Shown here: positions 1-14,000 of the stretch, one piece after another | Position numbering within the stretch: the first letter of the stretch is position 1 | How the letters are laid out: each line of letters opens with the position of its first letter | Assembly: GCF_000327385.1 (NCBI RefSeq) | Contig: NW_008709504.1 | Span: 1-64,000 of the forward strand | Reading direction: 5' to 3' | Length of the DNA stretch: 64,000 nt | DNA from: Lottia gigantea | Taxonomy: Eukaryota > Mollusca > Gastropoda > Lottiidae | Translations under genes and position numbers: made by a program | Notes under the pieces: generated by a model | What the model was told of the DNA's origin: nothing | What the model saw: the letters and a program-made list of their open reading frames with translations, nothing else | The model's database searches: none

Positions 1-1795
1 TTTTATATATTTCATGATAGCTTTCATATATTTAATGGTAGCTTTAATATATTTCATGGTGGCTTTAATATCTTTCATGATAGCTTTATAATATATTTCA
101 TGGTAACTTTAATATGTTTCATGGTAGCTTTAATATGATATATATTTCATGATAGCTTTAATATATTTCATGGTAGCTTTGATATTTTTCATGGTAGCTT
201 TAATATGATATATTTAATGGTAGCTTTGATATATTTAATGGTAGCTTTGATATATTTCATGGTAGCTTTCATATATTTAATGGTAGCTTTAATATTTCAT
301 GGTAGCTTTAATATGATATATATTTCATAGTAGCTTTAATATGATAAATATTTCATGGTAGCTTTAATATATTTCATGGTAGCTTTAATATGATAAATAT
401 TTCATGGTAGCTTTAATATATTTCATGGTAACTTTAATATAATATATATCATGGTAGCTTTGATATATTTCATGGTAGCTTTAATATATTTCATCGTAGC
501 TTTAATATATTTCATGGTAGCTCTAATATATATATTTCATGGTAGCTTTATTATATTTCATGGTACCTTTAATGTATTTAATGGTAACTTTAATATATTT
601 CATGGTAGCTTTAATATATTTCATGGTAGCTTTAATATATTTCATCGTAACTTTAATATAATATATATCATGGTAGCTTTGATATATTTCATGGTAGCTT
701 TAATATATTTCATGGTAGCTTTAATATGATAAATATTTCATGGTAGCTCTAATATATATATTTCATGGTAGCTTTAATATATTTCATGGTACCTTTAATG
801 TATTTAATGGTAACTTTAATATATTTCATGGTAGCTTTAATATATTTCATGGTAGCTTTAATATGATAAATATTTCATGGTAGCTCTAATATATATATTT
901 CATGGTAGCTTTAATATATTTCATGGTACCTTTAATATATTTCATGGTACCTTTAATATATTTCATTGTAGCTTTAATATGATAAATATTTCATGGTAGC
1001 TCTAATATATATATATTTCATGGTAGCTTTAATATAATTCATGGTAGCTTTAATATGATAAATATTTCATGATAGCTTTAATATATTTCATGGTAACTAA
1101 TATATTTAATGGGAACTTTAATATTTTTCATGGTAGCTTTAATGTATTTCATGGTAGCTTTAATGTATTTCATGGTAGCTTTAATATATTTCATGGTAGC
1201 TTTAATATATTTCATGGTAGCTTTAATATCTTTCATGGTAGCTTTAATATATTTCATGGTAGCTCTAATATCTTTCATGGTAGCTATAAGATATTTCATG
1301 GTAGCTTTAATATTTCATAGTAGCTTTAATATCATGAGTATTTCATGGTAGCTTTAATATATTTCATGATAGCTTTCATATATTTAATGGTAGCTTTAAT
1401 ATCTTTCATGGTAGCTTTAATATAATTCATGGTAGCTTTAATATGTCATGGTAACTTTAATATGATAAATATTTCATGGTAGTTTTAATATATTTCATGA
1501 TAGCTTTCATATATTTCATGGTAACTTTAATATATTTAATGGTAGCTTTAATATCTTTCATGGTAGCTTTAATATATTTCATGATAGCATTATAATATAT
1601 TTCATGGTAACTTTAATATATTTCATGGTAGCTTTAATATGATAAATATTTCATGGTAGCTTTAATATATTTCATGGTAGCTTTGATATTTTTCATGGTA
1701 GCTTTAATGTATTTCATGGTAGCTTTAATATTTTTCATGGTAGCTTTAATATATTTCATGGTAGCTTTAATATATTTCATGGTAGCATTAATACG
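1..1795. repeat. 21-bp AT-rich satellite, runs off the left edge
   Basis: About 85 variable copies of a 21-bp unit built on TTTCATGGTAGCTTTAATATA, with 17-24 bp length variants and spacer words such as ATGATAAAT. Because 21 is seven codons, perfect stretches stay open in several frames and read as periodic MVALIYF or FHGSFNI peptides. I read those as artefacts, not genes. Confidence 0.97.
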
Positions 1796-2754
1796 GTTCT
1801 CATATCAATTTGAAGGTTTAAAAGTAAGGCTAATTGAGGGATTTGGACACTACCCAGTTAATGAAGTAGTGGTGCTATAGTTATGGGAAAATAAAAACAA
1901 AGAACAATAAAATAGAAAAACAACAACATTTTATTCTGATTACAATAAAAGATTTAAAATCTATCACAGACCAAAATACTAGAGCAATTATTTAAAAAAA
2001 AAAACAAATTAGATAGTTCATAATTGTTATCCTCCCCTTATACTACTTTTTAATATTGTGTGACACATTTATAGACCAAAAATATGGTTATCTAATTTTT
2101 TCTTTTTCATCTTAGGTCTTATTCAAATGTAACCAAAATAAAATCAAGTTTAATGAAATACAGTAATCTGATTGGATATTAAATCTAACTAATCAGATAA
2201 CTGGAATACAAAAAACAAGTTAAAGATTTAAGAAAAGGGCTTCTGAAAATACTTGAAGTCATCTAAGGTTCTTTTTAGAATCAAACTTTTGCCTCAGGAC
2301 TGTCTACAATAATAGAAAAACTTGACAAATTGTCTTTGGTTAAAATTACCATTACCCTATTTTACAGAATATTTAATTTATTTGATGCAAAAAATCGAAC
2401 TTTTAAGATATTATCTTTGTTAAATATTCAACAATTTTCTCACAACACCAATTCATGTTTTCATTAGTTAATTTATGCAAATTTTAATATAATAATGCTA
2501 ATTAATGTTAATTTGTAACTTCATAAGAAAATTATTAGTAAATCTTCAATCATTTTCTCACAACACCTATTAATTATTCACTTCAATCAATGTATGCAAA
2601 TTTTTACGTTATTATGCTAATTACTTTACTTTGGATATATATATGTAAACAAGCTGTCGTGTAGGGCGTTAAAAATCAACAACAACAATCATCATTGTAA
2701 TAAATAATAATAAACCCATTCACTTTTTATTTTTACTTCATAGGAAAGACTTGT
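1796..2754. other. AT-rich spacer between satellite blocks
   Basis: No gene seen. It contains a diverged direct duplication of about 110 bp (about 2425-2530 and 2545-2640), both copies sharing TTTTCTCACAACACC and a downstream ATGCAAATTTT block, plus a CAAT-flanked fold-back near 2165-2205. Confidence 0.6.
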
Positions 2755-3010
2755 TGCATGGTAGCTTTAATATCTTATGGTAGCTTTAATATAATATATA
2801 TTTCATGGTAGCTTTAATATATTTCATGGTAGCTTTAATATATTTCATGATAGCTTTAATATATTTCATGGTAGTTTTATTATTTTTGGTAAAATTAATA
2901 TTTCATGGAAGCTTTAATATATTTCATGGTAGCTTTAATATTTTCCATGGTAGCTTTAATATGATATATATTTAATGGTAGCTTTAATATATAATATATT
3001 TCATCGTAAC
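2755..3010. repeat. Second block of the 21-bp satellite
   Basis: About ten units of the same CATGGTAGCTTTAATATATTT repeat as at the left edge, in the same orientation and more diverged, with one TTTTTGGTAAAATTAATA interruption. Confidence 0.93.
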
Positions 3011-3187
3011 CGAGTTTTTTTTTAATACCAGTTAACCTGTGAAGAGGAAAATAAAAAGTGTATGAGTTTTAACAACAAGGTTTTTAAACAATAATTATTA
3101 ATTACTAGCAGTCTTTATATACAGCAGTTTATTTAAAACCCTGGGGATAATCCTCAATTTCTTAACTAGGATAGTGTGGTGTATGGT

Positions 3188-3271
3188 CCTGGTCTTGTAT
3201 TCTTGAAACGATCTTACCACTGTTCCTAGGATATCCCAGCCCTAAGATCTTCTCGAGAATACGTGACCAGG
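3188..3271. mobile_element. 84-bp MITE-like fold-back element, one-unit form
   Basis: The ends are inverted repeats: left CCTGGTCTTGTATTCTTGAA, right arm read in reverse CCTGGTCACGTATTCTCGAG, both continuing into GATCTTA. The centre carries one copy of the CACTGTTCCTAGGATATCCC word that forms the 37-bp satellite at 53.9-56.0 kb. No transposase is present, and target-site duplication is unclear. Confidence 0.75.
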
Positions 3272-3278
3272 ATTATCA

Positions 3279-3346
3279 ATACAGAAGAAAATAAGCCAAA
3301 TATAAATCAAAAACCAATTGTACCTCTATTTTCTACTGTATCGACA
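3279..3346. repeat. Fold-back element, ATACAGAAGAAAATA ends
   Basis: The left arm ATACAGAAGAAAATA and the right arm TATTTTCTACTGTAT are an imperfect inverted pair. The same right arm recurs in a better-preserved fold-back at 62296-62375. Confidence 0.5.
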
Positions 3347-3480
3347 ATCCCACAACCTGTACTGTAACATCTTCAAAATATCAAGCTATTACGAACTTTG
3401 TCTTACACCTTGACTGCAATAACAAATAATCTTGGATCATGAAAGTTTGTAAATGCAGTGATTTAATTGAAATGTATGCC

Positions 3481-3558
3481 AGCGAATAAAGCCAATTAGA
3501 GAGTCTGAACACAAAGCCATAATGTTTAAAGCGAGGGCTCTAATTGGCTGTATTCGCT
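3481..3558. mobile_element. 78-bp palindromic MITE-like element
   Basis: The 3481-3501 and 3538-3558 arms are inverted copies (AGCGAATAAAGCCAATTAGA against AGCGAATACAGCCAATTAGA), 20 of 21 matching, around a 36-bp centre. It is non-coding and could fold as a hairpin. Confidence 0.7.
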
Positions 3559-4985
3559 AGTGAATAATCCTATCAAATTGTTGCATTCTGTGATGCTAGA
3601 AAAGTGGCTAATAGCTTGACTTTGTGAAGATGAGGACATTGTACCTCATCTATTCCTACCTTTAACATTGGTACCACTGATTCAATCTCCTGTTCAATGA
3701 GAACGTGTACCTCCCTCATATATCAGTTGGACAATTAGGTGATGTGGGTTTGAATCACCCTCTTTTCTATCTAAACGTCAGCCCTAATAAAGCCTTTCCT
3801 ATTAATCTATCCCATAATATTAGATAATTCATACGTAATACATAACAAATTGTCTTTTAAAAAAAGTAGGTCACTGATATTTATGCACATGCAATAGGAC
3901 CAGTCCATTTTGTGCTTAGGTAGAATAGATTGAGTTGAAACTTTTTTAAGTCAAACCTATATTGTGTTCAAGGGTAACACAAACAGTAACTGTATAAGTC
4001 AGAATTGATTTCATACCACTCGAACTGTTCCTGTTTATGAATGGAATGATCCATGCATGTGCATAACTATCTTTAGCCTATTTAAATCACTTTATATACA
4101 AAACACAACAAGTCAAATAAATAAATAAATAATCTGGCATAAAAAGGCCTTAAAATGAAGAGTTTGGTTTCCTTTCTCTACACTGGTTTCAAAATGTTGC
4201 AAAAAACATGTTGCCGCACTGGTCTGGTCCTTGTTTGTCATACATGTTCAAGGGATGTTCAGCTTTGAACTTAACGATTTCAAACTTTGCTGTTCACTTT
4301 CAACGACTGTTCCATTAATACAATGACAAACAGGCTTTGAAATTCTCAAATTAAAATATTTTTCACTTTTTCATTAAGAAATTTCCCAAAAATCTGGAAA
4401 TTTTTTAAGAGAAAAGCTAAAAACAAATGCCTTTCTGTCTTCTAAATTTCCAAAAACTTTCCAACAATCTGAGCAATAATGCATTCTTATTACTAAGCAC
4501 TTCCCGACGATATGTAGCACATGAAATTCTCTTGGAATAAAGTTTGCAATAGATGTCTTTTGTCCAACATGGATTGTCATGAAAATCCGTCAACGGAAAA
4601 GAAGAGGTGTTGTAAAGTATATTGACGTAATACCGAATTGGGGCTGGCAACTGATCTCCCATCCAATAATTTTTCAAAAGTTTACTCTTGAATGGTTATT
4701 TAAAAACAAAACCTCATTGAGCAAAAGAAAGATGCCACACCGAATGATTTCCAAAATTCAACTTGGTTATTTGAAATTGCCTCCAATGAGCAACTCAAAA
4801 ACTCAGATGCCATGTCGCACGATTTTCCAAAAGTAAATTTTAAACCAGTAAAAAAACATGGATGCTTCAAAACACAACCGTAAAAACTGGCCAAAATCCA
4901 ACATCCTGAAATATCCTTGTTGGTTCTTTGCGAGTTTCTGTGCTTCTTTACCTGTCTTTGATAAAGTTGAAAGGTCACGAATGGG

Positions 4986-5078
4986 TCACGACGCACGATT
5001 TGCATTAAATAATTTAATATCAGGAATATTCGAATCTCGTTCACCATTCAACCAATATGTAGTCACCTTACCCTTACC
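4986..5078 (-). CDS. NPR1-like: NPR exon 20: C-terminus and stop
   Basis: Residues 815-844 and [23 protein letters not shown] matches 'GKGKVRTYWLLGER', then a short tail ([10 protein letters not shown]) ends the protein about ten residues beyond the catalytic domain, the usual length for the family. Confidence 0.95.
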   Translation of the reverse strand, partial: GKGKVTTYWLNGERDSNIPDIKLFNANRAS

Positions 5079-8000
5079 CTGAAAAAAATTAGAAAAATAT
5101 ATATTAAGATATCCATGCATTGGATATTTTTTCGGGGAAACAAGAGGGTTTCAAAATCCAAGGGATAGAGCTGAGCTACTGAAAGCCAATAAGATGAATC
5201 TTAGTGCAATGAATCATAAAATCATCAAGGCAATTAGCAGAAATATGGTGAATTATTAATTTACAATTTGTTTAAACTGAATTCTAAATGGTCAAGTAAA
5301 TATTTCAACAACTGTTTCCACTTATGTTTTTATCAAATTTTAAAAAATTCAAGTGAAATATAGTCGACCAACCTTCATTTCCACCTCTCCCCTCAGTTCT
5401 AAATCAAAAGTACCAAAATTATCTAAAACTTCTTTTGTTTGTGGACTGACATGAATTCTTAAAGCTGAAATAAACAATAGTATTTATCATTAAAGTAATA
5501 CAGTCTGTAGTTCAGGTGGTCTCGATGCCCCTTCTGAACAACTCGACAACCACAGAGCTGTCTGCGTCACTTATCAGAATGGAACCTTGTTTGTCTGCAA
5601 TGAAAGCAATGACAGTATCCATCTACAATGATTTTGCACCAGTACTTTCACAAAAGTTTGAAAATAAATCAACTTACGTAGACCGTTGGATTCCATTCTA
5701 GAAGAAGTATTGACAGTATCACCGAATAAACAGTATCGTGGCATTTTCAATCCTACCACACCTGCTACCACATACCCCGTATGAATTCCAATACGTAATT
5801 TTAACTGTTCGTTCGGTCGATGACGTATTTTGAAAGACAATACTGCATTTAATAGTGCTAAAGACATTCTTGCTACCTCACGAGCGTGTAAGTTACCATT
5901 CCTCACTGGAAGGCCTGACACTACCATATAGGCATCACCGATTGTTTCCACCTAAAATAATCAAATATAGTGCTCAGCAGGGCTGTTGATTTATTTTTTT
6001 GTCAATCAGACATTTTTCAAGACCTTGAGAGAAGTTGATAATGATAATATTGTTCATAGAAAACTAAAAACAATCAGTACATAACAGACACTATACTTCT
6101 CGCCCATTGGGCGAGTTATTTTTTCTAATTTCAGATCAGAATTAGAACAGAAGAAAACCCAATATCAAGAACCTTAATCCTAATTTCTAAATAAAGTGTC
6201 TGCTCCACCCTAGGCCTGTACATTTGGGAGAATCAAACCCTCCCTTCCCCGAAATATAATTAGATGACAGGATCTCATGTAAATAATATTTCCAGCTTTT
6301 CAAGCTGAACATAGTGTCTGAACATATGTCTGAAATTGGTGTCTGAAAATAGTGCATCCAACCGACGAAACAAATTTTTCAATTCTGTCCTACAACCACA
6401 TCAAACCAGACTGAAAAATGCAAAGGTACTATCTAAACCTATACTGATATATGAGCCCAATTCTCTATGCTTCTACTCAATAAGCAGGATAACCCAGATC
6501 TCCAAACTTGAAAGAAATCGAACTCGATGATCCACCTCCGAAAAAGAAGAAATTGATTTACCTTATAAACATCAAAATGTTCAATTATAGAATCAAATGT
6601 TGTATAGAGATCATTCAGTAGGTCTATCACCTGAAATAGAAAACAGAGTACAAATTGATAGGGGTGAGGACATAAGTGAGTGACAGACGGCAGGAGGCAA
6701 CCACCAAAACACTGGTAGATCATCAGAAGTGATTTTTGTATAGCCTATATTTGCAGACGACAATCCAACTCTCTGATAAATGAGATAGTTAAAGTGCACA
6801 AATATCCATACTTGACTTTTTAAGAACACTTGTGCTCTTCTACCAAGGTCAAAGTTTAAAAGTCAAAGGTCACATACCTGCATTGGTGTACTGGCAGCAG
6901 AAAGAGCTGTAAAACCACAGATGTCAGAGAAATAGATAGTGACACTCTCAAACGATTCAGCAGCTACTGATTCACCTCGTATCAACTGACCAGCTACTAC
7001 CCTATGGACAAAACAAAATTTTTTAGATATAATTTTACAAAGGTGTCCTTTCAACCCTTGATCAAGCTACTACCCTGTCATATACAACAGAAAATTCACC
7101 ATGATTCAACAAAAGGTGTATCAGCTTATCAAATATCCCTTGATCAACGTACTGCTTATCATAGGTACACCCAGTTCAGCCAGCCCTATCACAGTTCAAA
7201 ACATACGCATTATATATGCGAATATACAATACTTGTACCATTGATATTTTGCAGTCACAGGCTTATATTTTTCTGATCCCTGTCTTGTGAATAATGAGCC
7301 ACGTTAGACCTACATCCCTGTCTTGTGAATAATGAGCCACGTTAGACCTACATCCCTGTCTTGTGAATAATGAGCCACGTTAGACCTACATCCCTGTCTT
7401 GTGAATAATGAGCCATGTTAGACCTACATCCCTGTCTTGTGAATAATGAGCTATGTTAGACCTACATCCCTGTCTTGTGAATAATGAGCCACGTTAGACC
7501 TACATCCCTGTCTTGTGAATAATGAGCCATGTTAGACCTACATCCCTGTCTTGTGATTAATGAGCCATGTTAGACCTACATCCCTGTCTTGTGAATAATG
7601 AGCCACGTTAGACCTACATCCCTGTCTTGTGAATAATGAGCCATGTTAGACCTACATCCCTGTCTTGTGATTAATGAGCCATGTTAGACCTTCATCCCTG
7701 TCTTGTGATTAATGAGCCACGTTAGACCTACATCCCTGTCTTGTGAATAATGAGCTATGTTAGACCTACTATTGCCATTATTCAATTCAATTGATAACCA
7801 ATTATGTTACAACCCCAATTACATTTGAAATTTGACTTCCTTTGAAATAAAATATAACAGATATATAGCTGGAAAACAAATATTTAGGCAGCTATATCTT
7901 TTGAAAAATAGAAACCAACTTACTTAGGTAACATGGAATAAAGTAGATCCTCAGCTTTTCGTTTTTCTTCCAGGTAATCTGAGGTTCGTTCTGCTACCAG

Positions 8001-11000
8001 CGCCTCCAGATTGTTAGCATATTGTTCCATTCGAGACAGAAGATTATCTAATATATTTCCTTTATCTCCATCCCTGCAAATATTTAAATTCTCTTGGTTA
8101 TTATTGAGCCTGGGGAAATTTTTCACAAAACTAAATTTCCAGATGATTTTAGTATTCCTGTCATCTGATTGGTCTATCACTAAAATTAATCCTAAACTTA
8201 GTTTTATTATCCAATCAGATAACTGAATTTTAGTGTTCCTGTCATCTGATTGGTCAATCACTAAAGTAAATGTTAAATTTAGTTTTATTATCCAATCAGA
8301 TTACTGTATTTTATTGTTCCTGTCATCTGATTGGTTAATTACAATGTGTCTATGAATTCCTAGACTAGGCCAATGATCAATCTTATACTTACTTATTCAG
8401 TTTTCTGATAATTGATTTAAGAGCAGGGAAATCAGGTCGTTCCAGGGGATCTTCTGCCCAACATTTCCTGATAACCCCAGCTAGCTCATCACAGGGACAG
8501 TCAAATTCTTCTAATGTAGGTCTGAAATATGGTTTCATACCATTTTTTACCTTGTCAAATATTTCTGAAAATAAAAAACAAAAAATGATTAAGGTGAGAA
8601 TATCACATAATATTACTCTGCCACTGGGTTGTCAACTTGGCACTCCTTTCAGAGAGTTCACATAGCTATTGAGTTTATTGGCTTATCAATTCATCGTCCC
8701 TTTAAACGACTTCACATAGATGATAATGACAAATTCTTTTTGGCTCTCTGAACTAAAAATGTGCACATGAATAATATCTGTTTAATTAAACTGAAGTAGC
8801 ATATTTTATCTGATAATTTCTTGAAATGATATGAAGAAAACTAGGTTAGAAAAATTCTTCTGATTCTGTAATTTTTAACGCATTAGTTAATACATCATTG
8901 GAAATAAACAAAGAAAGCAATCAGAATTTTCCAGCTGACTGGTAGAAAAATAACAAAACCAATATTACGTTATGTCATTACAAATGGCTTCCTGTTAATT
9001 GTCTCGGCCAATGAAATGTTAATATTTATTCCCAGATCGGAAATGACCACGACTTATAACGCGTCAAGTGTTACGACTTTCTACCAGGGGAGGTAATTCA
9101 GACTTATTGGATTGTTCGCTTCAATGGATTACAGTAATAGACTTGTCAGATTTCAACACGATCATGGAAACTTGATGACTTGGTGTTTTTACACCAGTAA
9201 GGATACAGTAATGGCTTTAAAGGGATTGTAAAGAGGTCTTCTAAAAATACTATGTGTATCAGGGACACAGACAACAATTTAAAACATTCCTATTTTCAAT
9301 TTTTCAATAGCTTATACATAAAACGTTTAGAAAACAGCTTTACAATCTCTTCCACTCTTGTCAATAAAATTCTGTGCTAATTTTGTTTGGATTATATCCA
9401 CAGTATTAAAAGTTTTGTAATTATTTGCTTCAACAGCTGATGTGTAGCACTTTTCAGATTTATATTCTGACACTTGGTTCTCCTGCAATTTAGCAGAACC
9501 ATAATAGTCATTTCCAGAGCTTTATAAATATTCTTGTGTACAGTTATTACAAAGGACATCATTATATCAGTTATACCAACACAACGTAGGTTGATAACAA
9601 CAAGATTAAATTTGTTAACTTCATACCTTGTGGGCTAAGATCTAAATTAGCCAGATAAAACACTCCCATTCTGTAGACTATTTCTTGACAGATTATAGCA
9701 AAACTATACACATCCCCTTTATGAGTGCCCTCTGGGGGGCGATGCTGCATTCTCAGAAGTTCTGGGGCAGTCCATAATTTACCTGGGGATAAAAGAAAAA
9801 TTAGTACAGGTATTTCATTAATGAGAACTGTCCAGGGTTGTTAATTAGTCTGTATTTACCAGTTGTGTCTGACTATATCTTTAGACTGTTGATTAGATTT
9901 GAGATCAAGTTACTGATTTGGCTTCATTTGCCATTCACGTCTGATAATAGCTAAATGATGGCTGGCGGTGAGTTTGGGCCTAAGGACATTTATTTATTTA
10001 CATAGCTAAATATGCATGGTAAAATGTAATCAAGAATGCTGTCAGATCATGAATGAATTAAGCAACTCAGAAGAAAAAAGAAACTAAATGTCTATAACAG
10101 TATTTCATTAAAAATTAGATTGAGTGAAGTAACCCAGAGAAAAAAAAGAAACAAAATATATAAAGCTATATTATATTTCATTATAATAAAATATCCTTTG
10201 GCAAAGAAATTTTAAAACTTACGATTGTAGGCAGCGAACGTGTCCTCTTCCGGTCCCTCTGTTTGAGATCGTAGATGATGTAAACCAAAATCAGTAATTT
10301 TTACCACAAAACGACTATCAACTACACAATTAGTACTTTTTAAATTACCATGACTTTTAATTTCTGTACCAGTTAAATATGTCATACCCTGATAATACAA
10401 AAACAAACATTCAGTATCTCATGGGTTTGAATCTTCCACATGGATACAGATATCTAGAAAATACCTAAGGTGCTGATATCTCTTGAGGCTAGTGGTCTGG
10501 GGGTTGTCAGGAATCCAGATGCTAATGGATTTCAGATGAATTTTGAGCATTTAGTCGGCTTAGTGTTCACTTCTAAAGACCTTTCACAGGACTTTCATGA
10601 CCCACCCCCTAAATGGATCCACATCCAAGACAAATTCTGATGCCTTGACCAATGCTTCTAAGAGTGATGTCATCTTCTATGTCTTCCACCTAACCAGATC
10701 ATGCATGACCATTTTTTTCCACACAGATTTAGATAAATACTGTTCAATTCTATAATACTGACTATACTAATGCAGCCATTTTTTCTACAAGTTTTCACAA
10801 GATTTTTGTAAATTTGTAATTCACCATGGCCGGTGCTTCTGAGTGTGCCACTTACCCGAACTATATCTTGCATGATAGAGTATCTAAACATCCAGTCTAA
10901 TTTAATCTGCTCATTTTCTAATACATCCTGAAATTACATCAGAATTTCGTTAAAAAAATACAGAAAAAAATTATAAATTTAGGCCTACACACTACTCCAA

Positions 11001-14000
11001 CCATTATTCAAACATTACAGAAATACTCTCCCTTTAGGACATAAGAAACTGGTTGATCTTTTAGTGATTATTTTCGCTAGAAATTTCTTGAATGTAGGAG
11101 TGTTTCAATTATGATCTTATTTATGATAAATCTTTTAAATCAAATGTATTGTATATTGATCGATTTTGATTCTGTTTTCTCATTCAGACTTTGCACCTGT
11201 GCTGAAATCAGCCATCTTAGAGGTTGTATTGGTTCTTCAATATTGAGAATGATGATGTGATCTCTATTCCTAAAAGATGCAAAAGGATTAGAAGGGGAAT
11301 TGTTTGAAATGAAATGAAACAGTTTTAAGTTTACTTTTCTGCACCAGATTAGGCTAATTGCAGTGTGCAATGGGGGAAACCAGCATTAGCCTACTCTTTT
11401 TGATTTCCAACAGTTGAAGGTTCTTTAACGTATAAAATTATTGGAATTGTACCAAAGATATGATTTTATTTTTCTTATTTCTAACTATATTAGGCTCTCA
11501 GACAGGTAGAATAATATTTTCTGTACAAACAAATCGAGCGTGTTCGCGTCTCACGTTCATTGATCTCATTCCTAATTCTTCTGTTAAAATAACAGAGAAA
11601 CTGATTCCACAGACAAATCACAGAGAACTGGTGTTTTTACAGATGTTTTTACAGAAAATTACAAACACTGAGTGAATGACATAGTCAGTCTCAGTTTTAA
11701 GTTGAAAAGTTCAAGGCCATTGCTCAAAACTTTGGATTTCAAAGTTGCCATTGCTTTCTCTGCAAGAACCGCAGAAATCTAGCACTCAAGGTCTTGGTTT
11801 ATTTTCCCATTCGAACGACTAGACGCGTTTTCTATGTCAGCAACTCTTACCTGACAAGGGGAAACTGGAATAAAAAGTTTAGAAAACCCGTTTTTGAATT
11901 TATGAAAGGCTTCTCAAGGTAATCACTTCAAAAAATTTAATGCCACTGAAAGCAAAAATGCACTAAAATTTTATTCGAATTCATATTTGTTAACACAAAT
12001 TCAGCCATTTTTATAATATTTACCAAGATTCTAATGAAAAAAAAAGTTAATTTTGTCGTTTCAAAAGAGTCAAAAATTTCATCAAGAGAAATAATAATTA
12101 TTTTATTGGAATGTAAAAATCAATTTGGATATTTCTACATTTTGAGTATTTTCACAGCGTCTGGCTGCATTATAAATAGACATTTTATTTATCTTCTGAA
12201 ATATTGTTAAATTCATGTACAGCAAAGAAAATACGGCACAATGTCACCAGTGAAAACTTAATTTTAATATTTGTGTTAAAAGTTCGAAAGAAATTGCCGA
12301 TGTTACCAGACTGAAAAGGCCAGACGAAACCATTTATTTTAAAGCTAACCATGCATGGAACAATGAACTAGAGTGAAGAATGAGTTTTCATTTTGAAATG
12401 GAATATTGTAACTTATTAACAACTGGTTTCTCATTTTTCGCTCAGGGATGTTATTGTGTTTGTATTTGCCAGTCAAATCTGACTAGAGCTGAAGGTTGTA
12501 AATGAGCTGTCTAAAAAGACTTCCAAGATTGTCCAACTGTTCATGGTTGCTCAAAAGAGTGGCAGGCTATAAAATAGGGACGTTGATTAGACTGTATTTG
12601 CCAATCATGTCTGACAAGATCTTTTGGAAAACTATTCCAATCAATAAACCTTAAAAACCATATTTTTTATCTAGAATTTCGAATCATATATATAGCCAAG
12701 TTCATCAAACAAGGATATTCTTTAAAAAAACAACGACACAAATGTAAACCAAAACCCATATATTGTTCAACACAGGGAGAAAGGATTCAATCTCAATTCC
12801 TTTTATAAATCAGAAATCAGTTCTAAAACCTAGCCTATTTCACCTCTATTGAACTCTTTTCATGATTGACAGACATGAAAGCTATCCCATATTTACAAGC
12901 TGAAAAGATCTCCAGAGAAAAAACATGGCCACTCAAGGACATAAATACAGACATCGTAAAAACACTAACGAGTATAAAACTACTTAAATCTCTTACATAA
13001 AAAACTACTTGCAGTAATCACATGATCACGAGACTTTGACGAGACCACGATGTTATCAAACAAGTAGGACATGAATTAACCATCTTGCCATTCAGTGGAG
13101 TCAATACAATTTACATGGAGGGGAAAAAACTACCAAACAAGTACAACATGGATTGTCGCTTGATTTGAATTTTCGATGTCACTTACTGCTCTGTACAATT
13201 AGTGGAATTAAGAAAGAAACCAACAACCATATTTTACGAGGATAAAAACTTATGTTCTCAGTTTCAAGGATACTTTCTACCAGCTAGTCCGCACCCTTTG
13301 ACAGCTGGGTCGACTGGAGTAATGAGGAAAGATGACATATTCAAGATCACTAGACTATAACACATCAACTGATATCAGATCTCCTCATTCAAATCTATAT
13401 TACAAAATAGTTCCCGGTCATTTTACTTGATAATATTATCTGTATGTGTTTCTAAACTTAGTATGTAATAAACTCTGAAATAGTATATCTATATATCTTG
13501 TGTTCTTAATGTTTACCTTCCTGTCTTACAAAGATTAAAATAGCTTCTGGTCCCCAAAAGAAAACACAAGTGCATAGAAAAATGTGAACCCAGATTATCC
13601 GTACCCATTTATGATTGAGTTGACTGGAATAACGAGTAAAGATGATTGAGTCAGCAGACTTTGATATGCCGACCGAGATTAGAACCATAGACCATGAACA
13701 ACCAAGGCTCAATCAGATCTAGAACAGTAGAATGTTAACCTACTTTTCATTAAACCATAAAGCACAGAACAGTAGGATGTTAAACATCATTCCGTTTTTC
13801 TTTAAGCTTCAGTTGCTGGTAATATTGTAACTTTTTGGAGAAGAATAGAATAAAATGAAAGGCATCAAAGACTAAGAACTGAACATGTCCATCGTCCAGA
13901 GTTGTCAAACATCTTTATAGAGGTTTTCAATTGCTGAGCAAGTTTTTATTTCATATTTTTACATCTTTTCATCTCGTTTTCCAACATGGCCGAACTATTC

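Larger units (their letters stand above)
3011..4985. other. 3' flank of the NPR gene (probable 3' UTR plus intergenic DNA)
   Basis: Downstream of the stop codon on the minus strand. The short open frames at 4374-5047 on both strands lack family features and are taken as chance. Two fold-back elements lie in it (listed separately). I could not place a polyadenylation signal with confidence. Confidence 0.5.

Noticed and set aside
451-1880. Several open frames with periodic MVALIYF / FHGSFNI peptides
   Set aside because: They are translations of the 21-bp satellite, open in several frames only because the period is seven codons.
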